Shown here: piece by piece, positions 31,742 to 40,993 of the stretch
Position numbering within the stretch: the stretch's first letter is position 1
Layout: each line of letters begins with the position of its first letter
Source of the DNA: Thermoleophilaceae bacterium
GTDB taxonomy: Bacteria > Actinomycetota > Thermoleophilia > Solirubrobacterales > Thermoleophilaceae
Direction: 5' to 3'
DNA: 64,000 bases
Assembly: GCA_030447905.1 (NCBI GenBank)
Contig: JAUJNZ010000011.1
Location: 1-64,000, forward strand
Position numbers and translations under genes: made by a program
The notes under the pieces: generated by a model
The model's database searches: none
What the model saw: the letters and a program-made list of their open reading frames with translations, nothing else
What the model was told of the DNA's origin: nothing

Positions 31742-31975
31742 TCAACCTCCGGCTGCCCTGGGGAAGAAGATCACCCGCTCGGCCTCGGGCGGGATCTGGC
31801 CGTAGTCCTGGACCATCCGCGCCTGACGCCGACCGGTGTCGGGATCCTGTGTCGGCACTGCGGCCCACATCCCCTCGTCGAGCTCGCGACGAAAGGCCTC
31901 GACGAGCCGATCCTCGTCCTCGCGCAAACGAGGGTCGCCCTCCGTGAGAAGGACCTCGCCGTGACCGGGCTTCAT
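31742..31975 (-). CDS. small hypothetical protein
   Basis: 77 residues, MKPGHGEVLLTEGDPRLREDEDRLVEAFRRELDEGMWAAV and onward to ERVIFFPRAAGG, quoted in part. The ATG at 31975 is preferred; an AGGAG lies further upstream than usual, so an earlier non-ATG start within THPGDKIKFLR is possible. It sits between thiD and the membrane-anchored gene, in the same direction. The size and the RxVQDYGQIPPEAERV-like region suggest a small domain, but no family is recognised. Confidence 0.5.
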   Translation of the reverse strand: MKPGHGEVLLTEGDPRLREDEDRLVEAFRRELDEGMWAAVPTQDPDTGRRQARMVQDYGQIPPEAERVIFFPRAAGG

Positions 31976-32042
31976 GCGCAAGAACTTGATCTTGTCTCCT
32001 GGGTGAGTTAGAGGCCGGCTCGAATCGAGCCGAACGATTATG

Positions 32043-32936
32043 TCAAAGAGCCACCGAACCGGCCTCGGTCGAGGCTGTCGCCATCGCTCTGACCGCTCCG
32101 AGCGCATCCACGGGGCCCGCGCCGTCGCCGACCGCACGCAGGCCGTCGCGGACGGCCTCAGACGCGACCGCTCTGGCGCGCTGCGCCGCCGCGAGCGGAG
32201 CGTGCCCCAGCGCGAGGTATGCCGCCAGTGCCGAGGAGTGCGTGCATCCCGACCCGTGAGCGCCGCCCTCGGGATGCCGGTCGCCACGGATCGGCTCGAC
32301 CGCCTCGCCATCGAAGAAGGCGTCCGTGGCCTCCGCGGCATGCCCACCGGTGACCACCACGCAGCGAGCCCTCAGGGCGTGAACCGCCTCCGCGAGGGTC
32401 GCCATCTCGGCGAGGTCGGGGGCGACGGCGCTTGGCGCGCTCGATCCTCGCTCCAGCCCGTTGTCGCCGAAGCCCCCGGTCGCGAGCGCTCGGGCCTCGG
32501 CCACGTTGGGAGTGGCGACCGTCGCGCGGGGAAGCAGGCGTTCTAGCAGCGCCGCCCGCGTCTGCTCGTCGATCAGCGGGGCGCCGCTCTCGGCGACCAT
32601 GACCGGGTCGAGCACGACCGGCCCGTCGCCGACGAGATCGAGCGCTCGCTCGACCGCCTCGACCGCCTCGACCGACCCGAGCATGCCGATCTTGACGGCG
32701 TCGACCCCGATGTCGTCGGCGACCGCGGCCACCTGCGCGACGATGACCTCCGCCGGAACGGTTTGGACGGCCGTAACCCCGACCGTGCTCTGGGCCGTGA
32801 TTGCGGTGAGTGCGGTCATGCCGTGCACCCCGCAGCGGGCGAACGCCTTCAGATCGGCCTGGATGCCGGCACCCCCGCCCGAGTCGGACCCGGCGATCGA
32901 AAGCGCGCAGCGAGGGCGGTCATCGGCGGAGGTCAC
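32043..32936 (-). CDS. thiD: hydroxymethylpyrimidine/phosphomethylpyrimidine kinase
   Basis: 297 residues of the ribokinase fold. The substrate motif is [20 protein letters not shown] near residues 13-32, followed by [36 protein letters not shown] and the ATP-anion-hole motif [17 protein letters not shown]. ThiD phosphorylates HMP and HMP-P for thiamine pyrophosphate synthesis. No thiC, thiE or TPP riboswitch is nearby. The start overlaps the frameshift-corrected end of dprA by 17 bp. Confidence 0.94.
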   Translation of the reverse strand: MTSADDRPRCALSIAGSDSGGGAGIQADLKAFARCGVHGMTALTAITAQSTVGVTAVQTVPAEVIVAQVAAVADDIGVDAVKIGMLGSVEAVEAVERALDLVGDGPVVLDPVMVAESGAPLIDEQTRAALLERLLPRATVATPNVAEARALATGGFGDNGLERGSSAPSAVAPDLAEMATLAEAVHALRARCVVVTGGHAAEATDAFFDGEAVEPIRGDRHPEGGAHGSGCTHSSALAAYLALGHAPLAAAQRARAVASEAVRDGLRAVGDGAGPVDALGAVRAMATASTEAGSVAL

Positions 32937-34255
32937 GGGGAAGCGAGCGGCGGCGTAGGAGGGCCAAGGATAGGCGAGACCGGACTTCTACCCCCAGCGT
33001 GCGGGCGTAGCCCGCGAACCCCTGGCGGGTGACGAGTCCCATCAGCTCGAGTCGACCGAGCGTCGCCCGAGCCCGCCCGGGCGAAAGCCCCGCCTCGCGG
33101 GCGATCGCGTCGACCGTATCTCCCCCTCGACGAGGTCGAGGACGCGTCGCTCGAGGGGTCGAGGCCGAGCTCGTCGTCGCGCGAGCTCGGGCGCTGTCTG
33201 CCGGGATCATCGGTCGACAGGTCAGGAGGGGACGTGAAGTCATCCGCCCCCGCATCTTCCGGATCCGGTGCGCAGTCGCCGGCGGTCGCCGGTCCGGGGA
33301 GGCGTCCCGCCGGCGGGGCGTCGCCAGGCCCCCACACCCCCTCGCCTCGGCCGAAGCGCTGCTCGGTGCCGACGCCGAAGAGCTCGTCGAGCGCATCCTG
33401 GGCCGACCGGATCACCGCTGCGCCCTCGCGCAGTAGCCGGTTGCTGCCGGCGGCGCGGCGGGAGGTCACCTGCCCGGGCACCGCTCCCACGTCGCGGCCG
33501 AGCTGGGCGGCGAACTCGGCGGTGATGAGAGTTCCCGACGACTCGGTCGCCTCTACGACGACGGTCAGGCTCGCCAACCCGGCCATGATCCGATTGCGCG
33601 CGGGGAAGCTCCACCGCAGCGGGCGCTGGCCGGGCGGAAGCTCCGACACGACCGACCCGCGCCGGACCATGCGGTCGTACAGCGCCCGGTTGGTCTTCGG
33701 GTAGGGAACGTCCGCCCCTCCAGCCAGCACGGCGAGCGGGTGCCCTCCTCCCGCGAGCGCTCCGCGATGGACGGCGGCGTCGACGCCGAGGGCCAAGCCG
33801 CTGACCACGGTCACCCCCGCGAGGCCAAGCGTGCGCCCCAGCTCGTGGGCCACCTCGAGGGCATAGCGCGACGGAGTCCGCGTGCCGACGAGGGTGGCCA
33901 CTGGGCCGGCGAGCAGGTCCGCCAGGGCGCCGGCCCCGCCGGTGAAGTAGATGACCGGCGGCGGATCGGCCAGCGCCAGCAGTGAGCGTGGATAGGAGCC
34001 GGTGTGCCGACAGACTGCGCCCTGCCCCAGACGGCCGAGGGCTTGACGTGCGGCATCCGGCTCGAACTCGCTCAGAAAGGCCCGCGCCTCGCCGGTGCGC
34101 GGGCCCGCCACCGCTGCGACCAAGTCCTCCTCGGAGAGCCCCAGCACGCCGCCGAGCCGATGGTCACGCCCTCCTAGAACCGCCGCGAGCCGGCCCCCGA
34201 GAAAGCCGATCAGGGCGCTGCGGCGCAGGCACGCGGCGCAGGCGCGTGTGCTCAC
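32920..34255 (-). CDS. dprA: DNA processing protein A, C-terminal winged helix frameshifted
   Basis: DprA loads RecA on incoming single-stranded DNA during transformation. From GTG 34255 (GTGA overlap with comM) the frame has an N-terminal helical domain and the Rossmann core: [64 protein letters not shown] and [22 protein letters not shown]. The C-terminal winged helix is in other frames. [11 protein letters not shown] reads one frame back, and [25 protein letters not shown] two frames back, ending at 32920. Two single-base losses near 33150 and 33115-33125, the first in a CCC run, would restore one ORF. Unrepaired, the product is about 440 residues with a nonsense tail. The catalytic core is intact. 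Confidence 0.82.
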
Positions 34256-35763
34256 GCCGCGACGGTCTCGGCGCCGAGGCGAAAGCCGAGCGCCTCCTCG
34301 ACGTCCCCGGGTTGGATCGAGTCCCGCCCGGCTAGGTCGGCCACCGTACGGGCGAGCCGTAGCACGCGGTCGTGCCCCCGGCCGGTCAGCGCCCGCCGGG
34401 CGTGGCCCTCGATCAGCCGAGAGCGGGCGAGTCCCTCCGGCCGCACATGGCGGCGGGTAGACCGGGCGTCCATCTCCGAGTTCGACAGGGCGCCGGTCCC
34501 GGTGAGGCGCTCGCGCTGGCGGTCTCGGGCGGCCATCACGCGCGCTCGCACAGTGGCGCTCGTCTCCGCCGTCGTGCCCGCCTCCACGAGCTCGAGGGGA
34601 GCAGTGGCGTCGAGCTCGCAGACGAGGTCGATGCGGTCGAGGAGCGGCCCGCTCAGCCGGCGTGCGTAGCGCGCGTGATCGACCTCGTTGCAGACGCACT
34701 CGTCCTTCGAGCGCGCGCACGGGCAGGGGTTGCAGGCTCCAACCATGATCGCCGCAGCCGGGAAGCTGATCGCGCGTTGGCCGCGACTGACCTCGACGCG
34801 GCCGGACTCGAGGGGTTGGCGCAGCGCCTCGAGAGCCGAGCGCGAGAACTCGGCGAGCTCGTCCAGGAAGAGGACGCCTCGATGCGCGAGGCTGATCTCG
34901 CCGGGACGCGGCGTCGAGCCCCCGCCGACCAGGCCCGAAATCGAGATCGTGTGGTGGGGCGCCCGGAAGGGCCGGCGGCGGCTCAGAGTCCCGTCGCCCA
35001 GGCCCGCGACGCTGTGCACGCGGGTGATCTCCACGGCCTCCTCGAAGCTGGGATCGGGGAGGATCCCCGGGAGCCGCCGGGCGAGCATGGTCTTCCCGGC
35101 TCCCGGCGGTCCGATCATCAAGAGGTTGTGCCCACCGGCCGCCGCGAGCTCGAGCGCGCGCTTGGCGTCGGTCTGCCCGCGGACGTCGCCAAGGTCGTCG
35201 GCGGGCGCAGGCGCCGTGAACGGCGCCGGGGGTGCCGGTGCATCGGGACGCCACTCTCCGCGCAACACCGCCACCATGCGCGCGAGATCTGGCACGCCGA
35301 GTACCTCGAGCCTGCCCACGAGCGCCGCCTCCCCGGCGTTCTCGACCGGGACGATCAGCCGCTCGAAGCCGGCCGCTCGGGCTCCGAACGCCATCGCCAG
35401 GGCCCCACGGACCGGGCGCAGGGCGCCGCCCAACGACAGCTCGCCGCAGAGGGCATAGGAACCGAGCGCCTCGCGCGGAACCTGGCCGCTCGCGGCCAGT
35501 ACGGCGGCGGCGAGGGCGAGGTCGAAGCTCGGCCCGGCCTTGCGGACGTCGGCCGGGGCGAGGTTCGCGGTCAAGCGCTGGAGGGGGAACTCGAGGCCCG
35601 AGTTGAGCAGGGCCGCGCGCACGCGCTCGCGCGCCTCGCGGACGGCCGCGTCGGGAAGGCCGACGATCGTGAAGACGGGCAGACCGCGACGCAGGTCGGC
35701 CTCGACGACGACCTCCCGGCTCTCGACGCCCTCGATGGCGAAGGTGGCGACGCTTGCCAGCAT
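34252..35763 (-). CDS. comM: ComM/YifB-type AAA+ helicase-like protein
   Basis: 503 residues. A Lon-like N-domain (VEADLRRGLPVFTIVGLPDAAVREARERV) precedes the AAA+ Mg-chelatase-type domain with Walker A IGPPGAGKTMLA, RAPHHTISISGLVGGG, Walker B GVLFLDELAEFS, the CNPCPCARSKDECVCN cysteine cluster and a C-terminal Mg_chelatase_C region. ComM drives branch migration during recombination of transforming DNA; with dprA next to it, this is a small natural-transformation/recombination unit. The ATG at 35763 opens right at the conserved MLASVATFAIEG. The 249 bp to yraN hold the divergent promoters and nothing else visible. Confidence 0.94.
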   Translation of the reverse strand: MLASVATFAIEGVESREVVVEADLRRGLPVFTIVGLPDAAVREARERVRAALLNSGLEFPLQRLTANLAPADVRKAGPSFDLALAAAVLAASGQVPREALGSYALCGELSLGGALRPVRGALAMAFGARAAGFERLIVPVENAGEAALVGRLEVLGVPDLARMVAVLRGEWRPDAPAPPAPFTAPAPADDLGDVRGQTDAKRALELAAAGGHNLLMIGPPGAGKTMLARRLPGILPDPSFEEAVEITRVHSVAGLGDGTLSRRRPFRAPHHTISISGLVGGGSTPRPGEISLAHRGVLFLDELAEFSRSALEALRQPLESGRVEVSRGQRAISFPAAAIMVGACNPCPCARSKDECVCNEVDHARYARRLSGPLLDRIDLVCELDATAPLELVEAGTTAETSATVRARVMAARDRQRERLTGTGALSNSEMDARSTRRHVRPEGLARSRLIEGHARRALTGRGHDRVLRLARTVADLAGRDSIQPGDVEEALGFRLGAETVAA

Positions 35764-36012
35764 GTCGTGGACCGTACGCCGCGCCAGGAGACGCGTGGGT
35801 GGCGGATGTGACCTTTCGGCACCGTCTCTGTGACGGCGTCGTAAAGGGGCGCCAGGTCGCTCGACACCCCGCGAGCGAGGCACGTCCACGCCCGCCCACG
35901 CGCCGAACCACGGCATCGACGAGAGCGGTTGTAACGAACGCGCGCGTCGACGAGCGCCGAGTCTTTACAGCGGTCACCCGCCAGTGGGCGAGGTCGTCGT
36001 ACGTTCCCTTTC

Positions 36013-36399
36013 GTGTCCACAGACCCACGCACGTCTCGAGGCGCCATGGGCGAGAGCTTGGCCGAGAGGCACCTGCTCGCCGCCGGCTACTCGGTCCTCG
36101 AGCGCAACTTCAGGACGCGCTACGGCGAGCTCGATCTCGTCGCCTGCAGCGAGCATGCGCTCGTCTTCTGCGAGGTGAAGACCCGGGTCGCCGGTTCGCG
36201 CAGCGGCCCGCCCGGCCCACTCGACGCGATCGGCCCCAAGAAGCGTCGCCGGCTGCGGCTGATGGCCGCCCAGTGGCTGGCCGCGCGTGCGAGCGGGGAA
36301 CGTCCCCCACAGGACACGCTGCGCTTCGATGCGATCGGGGTCACGATCACGCCCGGAGGGTTACTCGCGAACCTCGAGCACGTCGAGGATGCGTTCTGA
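36013..36399 (+). CDS. yraN: UPF0102 / YraN family endonuclease-like protein
   Basis: 128 residues. The PD-(D/E)XK nuclease core is visible as MGESLAERHLLAAGYSVLERNFRTRYGELDLVA (quoted in part), HALVFCEVKTRV and LRFDAIGVTI. In most bacteria it is encoded between rnhB and comM, and here it faces away from comM with rnhB 2.4 kb off. The GTG at 36013 is used; an ATG at 36046 is an alternative. Function in vivo is not established. Confidence 0.9.
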   Translation: MSTDPRTSRGAMGESLAERHLLAAGYSVLERNFRTRYGELDLVACSEHALVFCEVKTRVAGSRSGPPGPLDAIGPKKRRRLRLMAAQWLAARASGERPPQDTLRFDAIGVTITPGGLLANLEHVEDAF

Positions 36400-36508
36400 C
36401 GCGAGGCCACCGGGGCGGCGGGCAGCGTGAACACGGCTGAGCGGCCTTGGCGACCGCACCCACGCAGCACCGACGAGCTAGTAGGTCGTCGTCAGGTCAC
36501 GCGCCAGC

Positions 36509-37333
36509 TCAGCTCATACGTCGATACCGCCACACGCACAGGGGGACGAAGACCGCCAGGATGCCCACGATCCACGCGAGCGACTGGAGCAGAGGCTCGC
36601 TCACCTCCCCCCCGAGGGAGAGTGCCCTGATGGCGTCGACGCTCACGGTCACCGGGCTTGCGGCCGCGAACTGCTCGAGTCCGGCCGGCATGGTCGAGAC
36701 CGGCACGAATATCGAGCTGGCGAAGATCAGCGGGAAGATCGCCACGAAGCCCGCCGACTGAGCGGCCTCGGCTCCGCGCACGGTCAGTCCCACGAAGCTG
36801 AATATCCAGCTCAGCGCGAAGCCGAAGGCCACGACCACCAGGATGGCCGCGGCCGCGTCGAGGGGTCCGCTTCTGAATCGAAAGCCGATGAGGTAGCCCA
36901 CCGCGGCCATCAGCAGCGTGACGAACACGTTGCGGACGAGGTCGGCGGCGGTGCGACCGACGAGCACCGCCGGTCGGGCGATTGGCATCGAGCGCAGGCG
37001 GTCGATCACACCGCGGTCGAGGTCCTCGACCAGGCCCACCGCGGTCTGGGTCGACCGGAAGGCCGCCGCCTGGATGAAGATCCCCGGCAGGAGGAAGTCG
37101 ACGTAGGCGACCCCGCGGGGCAGCGATGACTCGATCGCTCCGCCGAAGACGAAGGCGAAGAGCAGGACGAACATGATCGGCTGGATCGTCGAGAAGATCA
37201 GCAGCTGGGGCTGGCGCACGAAGTGGCGCAGGTTGCGGCCGGTGACGACGATGCAGTCCTCGACCGAGTAGCCGAAGCGCCTCAGCGCGGAGACCGGGCC
37301 CTGGGGTCGGACGGCCACGACCTCGCTGCTCAT
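36509..37333 (-). CDS. ABC-2 type exporter permease (DrrB-like)
   Basis: 274 residues with six membrane segments. N-terminal RFGYSVEDCIVVTGRNLRHFVRQPQLLIFSTIQPIMFVLLFAFVFGG is the usual DrrB opening (shown here only to identify it in pieces: RNLRHFVRQP, IFSTIQPIMFVLLFAF). FLLPGIFIQAAAF and DRLRSMPIARPAVLVGR form the ABC-2 core loop. It pairs with the ATPase whose stop overlaps its ATG by 4 bp. Such pairs export lipids, antibiotics or other hydrophobic compounds. Confidence 0.92.
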   Translation of the reverse strand: MSSEVVAVRPQGPVSALRRFGYSVEDCIVVTGRNLRHFVRQPQLLIFSTIQPIMFVLLFAFVFGGAIESSLPRGVAYVDFLLPGIFIQAAAFRSTQTAVGLVEDLDRGVIDRLRSMPIARPAVLVGRTAADLVRNVFVTLLMAAVGYLIGFRFRSGPLDAAAAILVVVAFGFALSWIFSFVGLTVRGAEAAQSAGFVAIFPLIFASSIFVPVSTMPAGLEQFAAASPVTVSVDAIRALSLGGEVSEPLLQSLAWIVGILAVFVPLCVWRYRRMS

Positions 37334-38337
37334 CGTCTCGCCTCCGCCGGGGCCTCGGCGGGCGCCTCGGGCTCGGACGAGTACTCGCCGTCGACGCCCC
37401 TCGTTGTGCCGGTCAGTTCGAGGAAGACGTCGTCGAGGGTCGGGCGCCGGAGACTCAGGTCGCGCACGGAGAGGTCTGCCTCCTCGAGGGCGCGAGCCGC
37501 CGCCGCGACCATGCCGACCCCGTCTCGAGCGGCCGCCAGGGTCAGCTCATCGGGCCGGTCGGCGGTCTTGGGCTCCCCGCACCCGAGCGTGAGCAGCACC
37601 TCGCGCGCCCGCTCCCTCTCCGCCGGCTGCTCGAGCCGGATCTCGACCATCGAGCCGCCGACGTTGTCCTTGAGCTCGTCGCCCGTACCCTCCGCGATCA
37701 CCCGCCCGTGATCGATGACCGCGATGCGGTCGGCGAGCTGATCGGCCTCCTCGAGGTACTGGGTGGTCAGGAGGAGCGTCATCCCCTCGCCCACGAGCTC
37801 TCGCGCGATCGACCAGATCTCGTTGCGACTGCGCGGGTCGAGCCCGGTCGTCGGCTCGTCGAGGAACAGGACGCGCGGCCGGGTGATGAGGCTCGAGGCC
37901 AGGTCGAGGCGCCGGCGCATGCCGCCCGAGTAGGTCTTCACCTGGCGGTCGCCCGCGTCGGCGAGCCCGAACCGCTCGAGTAGCTCGGACGCCCGCCGCG
38001 CGGACTGGCGGCGGGAGAGGCGAAAGAGCCGCCCGAACATGCGCAGGTTCTCCCGCCCGCTGAGCAGCTCGTCGACGGCGGCGAACTGACCCGTCAGCCC
38101 GATCAGCTCGCGGACCGCGCTCGCTTGGGTGACCACGTCGCGTCCGAAGACCTCGGCCCGTCCCTCGTCGGGGCGCAGCAGCGTCGCGAGGACCCGGACG
38201 AGCGTCGTCTTGCCCGCGCCGTTGGGTCCGAGCAGCCCCACCACCGAGCCCTCGGCCACTTCGAGATCGACACCTCCGAGCGCCTCGGCGTCGCCGAAGC
38301 GGCGAACCAGGGCCTGGGTGAGAGCCGCGGTGCTCAC
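37330..38337 (-). CDS. ABC exporter ATP-binding protein (DrrA-like)
   Basis: 335 residues. Walker A LLGPNGAGKTTLVRVLATLL, Q-loop GLTGQFAAVDELLSG, signature YSGGMRRRLDLASSL, Walker B VLFLDEPTTGLDPRSR and the H-loop TTQYLEEADQLADRIAVIDHG. The C-terminal 100 residues are the DrrA-type extension (LRRPTLDDVFLELTG). It energises the permease encoded immediately downstream. Starts at GTG 38337. The substrate is not predictable; a multidrug or lipid exporter is most likely. Confidence 0.95.
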   Translation of the reverse strand: MSTAALTQALVRRFGDAEALGGVDLEVAEGSVVGLLGPNGAGKTTLVRVLATLLRPDEGRAEVFGRDVVTQASAVRELIGLTGQFAAVDELLSGRENLRMFGRLFRLSRRQSARRASELLERFGLADAGDRQVKTYSGGMRRRLDLASSLITRPRVLFLDEPTTGLDPRSRNEIWSIARELVGEGMTLLLTTQYLEEADQLADRIAVIDHGRVIAEGTGDELKDNVGGSMVEIRLEQPAERERAREVLLTLGCGEPKTADRPDELTLAAARDGVGMVAAAARALEEADLSVRDLSLRRPTLDDVFLELTGTTRGVDGEYSSEPEAPAEAPAEARR

Positions 38338-38415
38338 CGTCTATCCGTGGATTCCGCCACGATATGAGGGTCGCAGACGGCGGTCGGTGAACCTAGGTTC
38401 CGGCGCCTGAAGCGC

Positions 38416-39216
38416 TCAACCGCGCAGAGAGAGCTGCTGGTAGGCGATCGAGGCGAAGGAGCGCCGGTGGAGCGGTGAGATCCCGTGCGCGGCGATCGCC
38501 GCGCGGTGCTCCGGCGTCGAGTAGCCGACGTTGGTGGCGAAGTCCCAGCGCGGATCGAGCTCGGCGATCCGGCGCATGTGGCGGTCGCGCGTGACCTTGG
38601 CCAGGACCGAGGCCGCGGCGATCGCCGCGCTGCGCCCGTCGCCACCGATCACCGCCCGCTGCTCGCGACCGAGCCTTGGCAGCGAGAACCCGTCGACGAG
38701 GCAGATCGCCTCTTCGCAGGCGACCCGGTCGAGCGCTGAGCAGAGCGCGTCGAGGTTGTTTACGTGCAGGCCACGGGCGTCGATGGTCCGCACGCAGCGC
38801 GAGACGATCGCCACCCGGGCCGCGGCCTGGATAACGAGCGAGTAGAGCTCCTCCCGCCCGGCCTCGGTGTGCTGCTTGGAGTCGTTGAGGCGAGCGAGCG
38901 AGCGGCGGTCGGACAGCTCGAGGCGCTCGAGGTCGAACAGCACCGCCGCGGCGACGAGGGGACCGGCTAGGGAGCCACGCCCGGCCTCGTCGGCGCCGGC
39001 GACGAAGCGCCGCCCGAGCGCCCGGTCGAACGCGAACAGGCGGCGGCCGGTCCGAGCCGGGCGGCGGCCGGTCCGCGACCCGCGGCCGCCTTCGGGCGCC
39101 GGTCGGCCGTTAGAGCGGCCCGATGCGGTCGATGGGCCAGTAGGTGAAGAACGCCTTTCCGATGATCCAATCCTCGGGGACGGGTCCCCACTCGCGGCTG
39201 TCGGCGCTCTCCCCAC
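38416..39216 (-). CDS. rnhB: ribonuclease HII
   Basis: RNase HII removes ribonucleotides from DNA. Motifs: VAGADEAGRGSLAGPLVAAAV, LNDSKQHTEAGREELY, LVDGF and the catalytic region SVLAKVTRDRHM. Conserved sequence begins only near 39040, yet no ATG, GTG or TTG occurs in frame between there and an ATG at 39216 that lies within the end of lepB. The true start is therefore uncertain. The stretch between contains a 16-bp direct repeat (39039-39054 and 39060-39075, 21-bp period), which may have altered the 5' end. It sits in the conserved lepB-rnhB order. Confidence 0.88.
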   Translation of the reverse strand: MGRAPTAASGDPSPRIGSSERRSSPTGPSTASGRSNGRPAPEGGRGSRTGRRPARTGRRLFAFDRALGRRFVAGADEAGRGSLAGPLVAAAVLFDLERLELSDRRSLARLNDSKQHTEAGREELYSLVIQAAARVAIVSRCVRTIDARGLHVNNLDALCSALDRVACEEAICLVDGFSLPRLGREQRAVIGGDGRSAAIAAASVLAKVTRDRHMRRIAELDPRWDFATNVGYSTPEHRAAIAAHGISPLHRRSFASIAYQQLSLRG

Positions 39217-39724
39217 GGTTGTCGCCCATCATAAAAAAGTGGTCGGCCGGGATCGTGATCTCCTCGGGCAGGTCGCAGATCGGGCAGGTGGCGTCAGGGC
39301 GCACGAACCGCTCCGGCTGGCGGGCGCCGTTTACGTAGACCCGACCGTCGATGACCTTGAGCCGGTCGCCGGGGGTCGCGACCACGCGCTTGATGAAGTT
39401 GGTCTCCGAACGCCGGCTCGTCGGCTCGGGGCAGGCCTGGTCGGCGGGAACCCCGAGGTCCCCGCAGGAGCCCTCGTCGGCCCCGTCGGGCGGGTGGAAG
39501 ACGACTACGTCTCCGCGATCGGGCTCGGAGAAGCGTCCGCCCACCCGGTCCACCAGCACCCGCTGTCCCACCGAGAGGGTCGGCACCATGGACTCGCTCG
39601 GGATCCGAAAGGGCTTTACCAGGAAGGCTTGGATACCCAGCGCGAGGCAGACCGCGACGATCACGATCGAGATCGTCTCGGTGAGCGGGTTCTTGCCCCG
39701 CGCCCTCTTTGCCGATACCGCCAT
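39110..39724 (-). CDS. lepB: signal peptidase I
   Basis: 204 residues: one N-terminal membrane anchor (LTETISIVIVAVCLALGIQAFLV in part), catalytic Ser in RIPSESMVPTLSVGQRVLV, catalytic Lys in NFIKRVVATPGDRLKV, and box E in GDNRGESADSREWG. It cleaves Sec and Tat signal peptides at the outer face of the membrane. Two Cys pairs in the large loop (SCGDLG...QACPEP and ATCPICDLP) are unusual and may form disulfides or a metal site. It follows rplS in the classic order. Confidence 0.95.
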   Translation of the reverse strand: MAVSAKRARGKNPLTETISIVIVAVCLALGIQAFLVKPFRIPSESMVPTLSVGQRVLVDRVGGRFSEPDRGDVVVFHPPDGADEGSCGDLGVPADQACPEPTSRRSETNFIKRVVATPGDRLKVIDGRVYVNGARQPERFVRPDATCPICDLPEEITIPADHFFMMGDNRGESADSREWGPVPEDWIIGKAFFTYWPIDRIGPL

Positions 39725-39744
39725 CTAACTGGGCGGGAGGAGCC

Positions 39745-40188
39745 TCACGAGGCGGAGCCCTCTCCGTCCTCGGGGCCGGGGGTGACCGGCTCGGCGCCGT
39801 CGGGCTCGGCCGCGGGGGGCGGCGAGGCCTTGGGGACGACCCGGACGTCCCGGCGCTCGCGCACGCGCGCCCGGCGACCGACCCGGCCGCGGAGGTAGTA
39901 GAGCTTCGCCCGGCGGACGTCGCCGCGGGCGGCGACCTCGATGCGCTCGATCTTCGGCGAGTGAACCGGAAACGTGCGCTCGACGCCGACTCCGAAGGAC
40001 TGCTTGCGCACCGTGAAGGTCTCGCGCGCGCCCGAGCCCTGACGCTTGAGGACGGTCCCCTCGAAGACCTGTGTGCGCCGCCGGGTCCCCTCGATGACCT
40101 GAAAGTGGACGCGCACCCGGTCGCCCGGGTCAAAGGACGGGCGCTCGCGGAGCTGCTCCCGCTCGAGGGTGTCGATGATTCCGCTCAT
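39745..40188 (-). CDS. rplS: 50S ribosomal protein bL19 with acidic C-terminal tail
   Basis: 147 residues. The bL19 core [60 protein letters not shown] and the final [15 protein letters not shown] is canonical and occupies about 115 residues. An extra Pro/Ala/Glu-rich tail of about 30 residues follows. The bS16 gene in the same cluster has a comparable tail. The ATG at 40188 is at the conserved start; the longer open frame is shadow. Confidence 0.96.
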   Translation of the reverse strand: MSGIIDTLEREQLRERPSFDPGDRVRVHFQVIEGTRRRTQVFEGTVLKRQGSGARETFTVRKQSFGVGVERTFPVHSPKIERIEVAARGDVRRAKLYYLRGRVGRRARVRERRDVRVVPKASPPPAAEPDGAEPVTPGPEDGEGSAS

Positions 40189-40318
40189 CTCGGAGAAGGC
40201 GCGACCGCCCGAACCTGGCCCGCGCGCAAGGCGGGATGGTAGCGGAGGACGCCCGGCGCCCGAGACCCCGAGAAACCGGAGGCGAGCGGTCAGGTGCATC
40301 CGTCGGCCCTGGTGTGCG

Positions 40319-40993
40319 CTAGTCCGCGCGGCGCTCGCGGCTGCGCTCGCGCCGCCAACCGCGTATCCGGGCGTGATCGCCGGACACGAGCACCTCTGGC
40401 ACCTCGTGGCCTCGCCACCGGGCCGGCCGGGTGAAGTGCGGATACTCGGGACCGCCCTCGAGCGCAGGGCTGAAAGACTCCTCGAGCGCGCTCTCGGCGT
40501 GGCCGAGGGCGCCCGGCAGCTTGCGCAGGACGGCGTCGCAGACCACCATCGCCGCGAGCTCGCCGCCGGACAGCACGTACGGACCGATCGAGACGACGTC
40601 GGAGGCGAGGTGCTCGTGGACGCGCTCATCGAAGCCCTCGTAGCGCCCGCAGAGCAGGGTTAGCTCCGCCTCACCGGCGAGCTCGGCGGCGAGCGCGTCG
40701 TCGAAGCGGCGGCCGGCGGCGGAGAGGGCGATCACCCGGCGCTCGGCGGGGAGCTCGACTGGATCGGTTCCGTAGCGGGCGCGCAGCGCCGCCTCTACGA
40801 CGTCGACCCGAATCACCATTCCCGCCCCGCCTCCGTAGGGCGTGTCGTCGACCTTGCCGGCCGGCAGCGGCGTCGTCGCGCGCAGGTCGACCGCGCGCAG
40901 CTCGTGCCCGAGCTCCTCGGCGTTGCGCACGTGACGCTGCTCGCGCACCCACGCGAACCACTCGGGGAAGAGGGTGAAGACGTCGATCCTCAC
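40319..40993 (-). CDS. trmD: tRNA (guanine-37-N1)-methyltransferase
   Basis: 224 residues of the SPOUT trefoil-knot fold. Opening [13 protein letters not shown], then [19 protein letters not shown], the knot motif [13 protein letters not shown] and [17 protein letters not shown] with [12 protein letters not shown] are diagnostic. It uses S-adenosylmethionine to methylate G37 next to the anticodon. GTG start at 40993 overlaps the rimM stop (GTGA). The 130-bp gap to rplS is the longest in this cluster and may hold a separate rplS promoter. Confidence 0.96.
   Translation of the reverse strand: MRIDVFTLFPEWFAWVREQRHVRNAEELGHELRAVDLRATTPLPAGKVDDTPYGGGAGMVIRVDVVEAALRARYGTDPVELPAERRVIALSAAGRRFDDALAAELAGEAELTLLCGRYEGFDERVHEHLASDVVSIGPYVLSGGELAAMVVCDAVLRKLPGALGHAESALEESFSPALEGGPEYPHFTRPARWRGHEVPEVLVSGDHARIRGWRRERSRERRAD

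Noticed and set aside
32933-36028. Minus-strand open frame of 1031 codons
   Set aside because: Its second half is dprA, but its first half reads comM out of frame. dprA starts at the GTG overlapping the comM stop.
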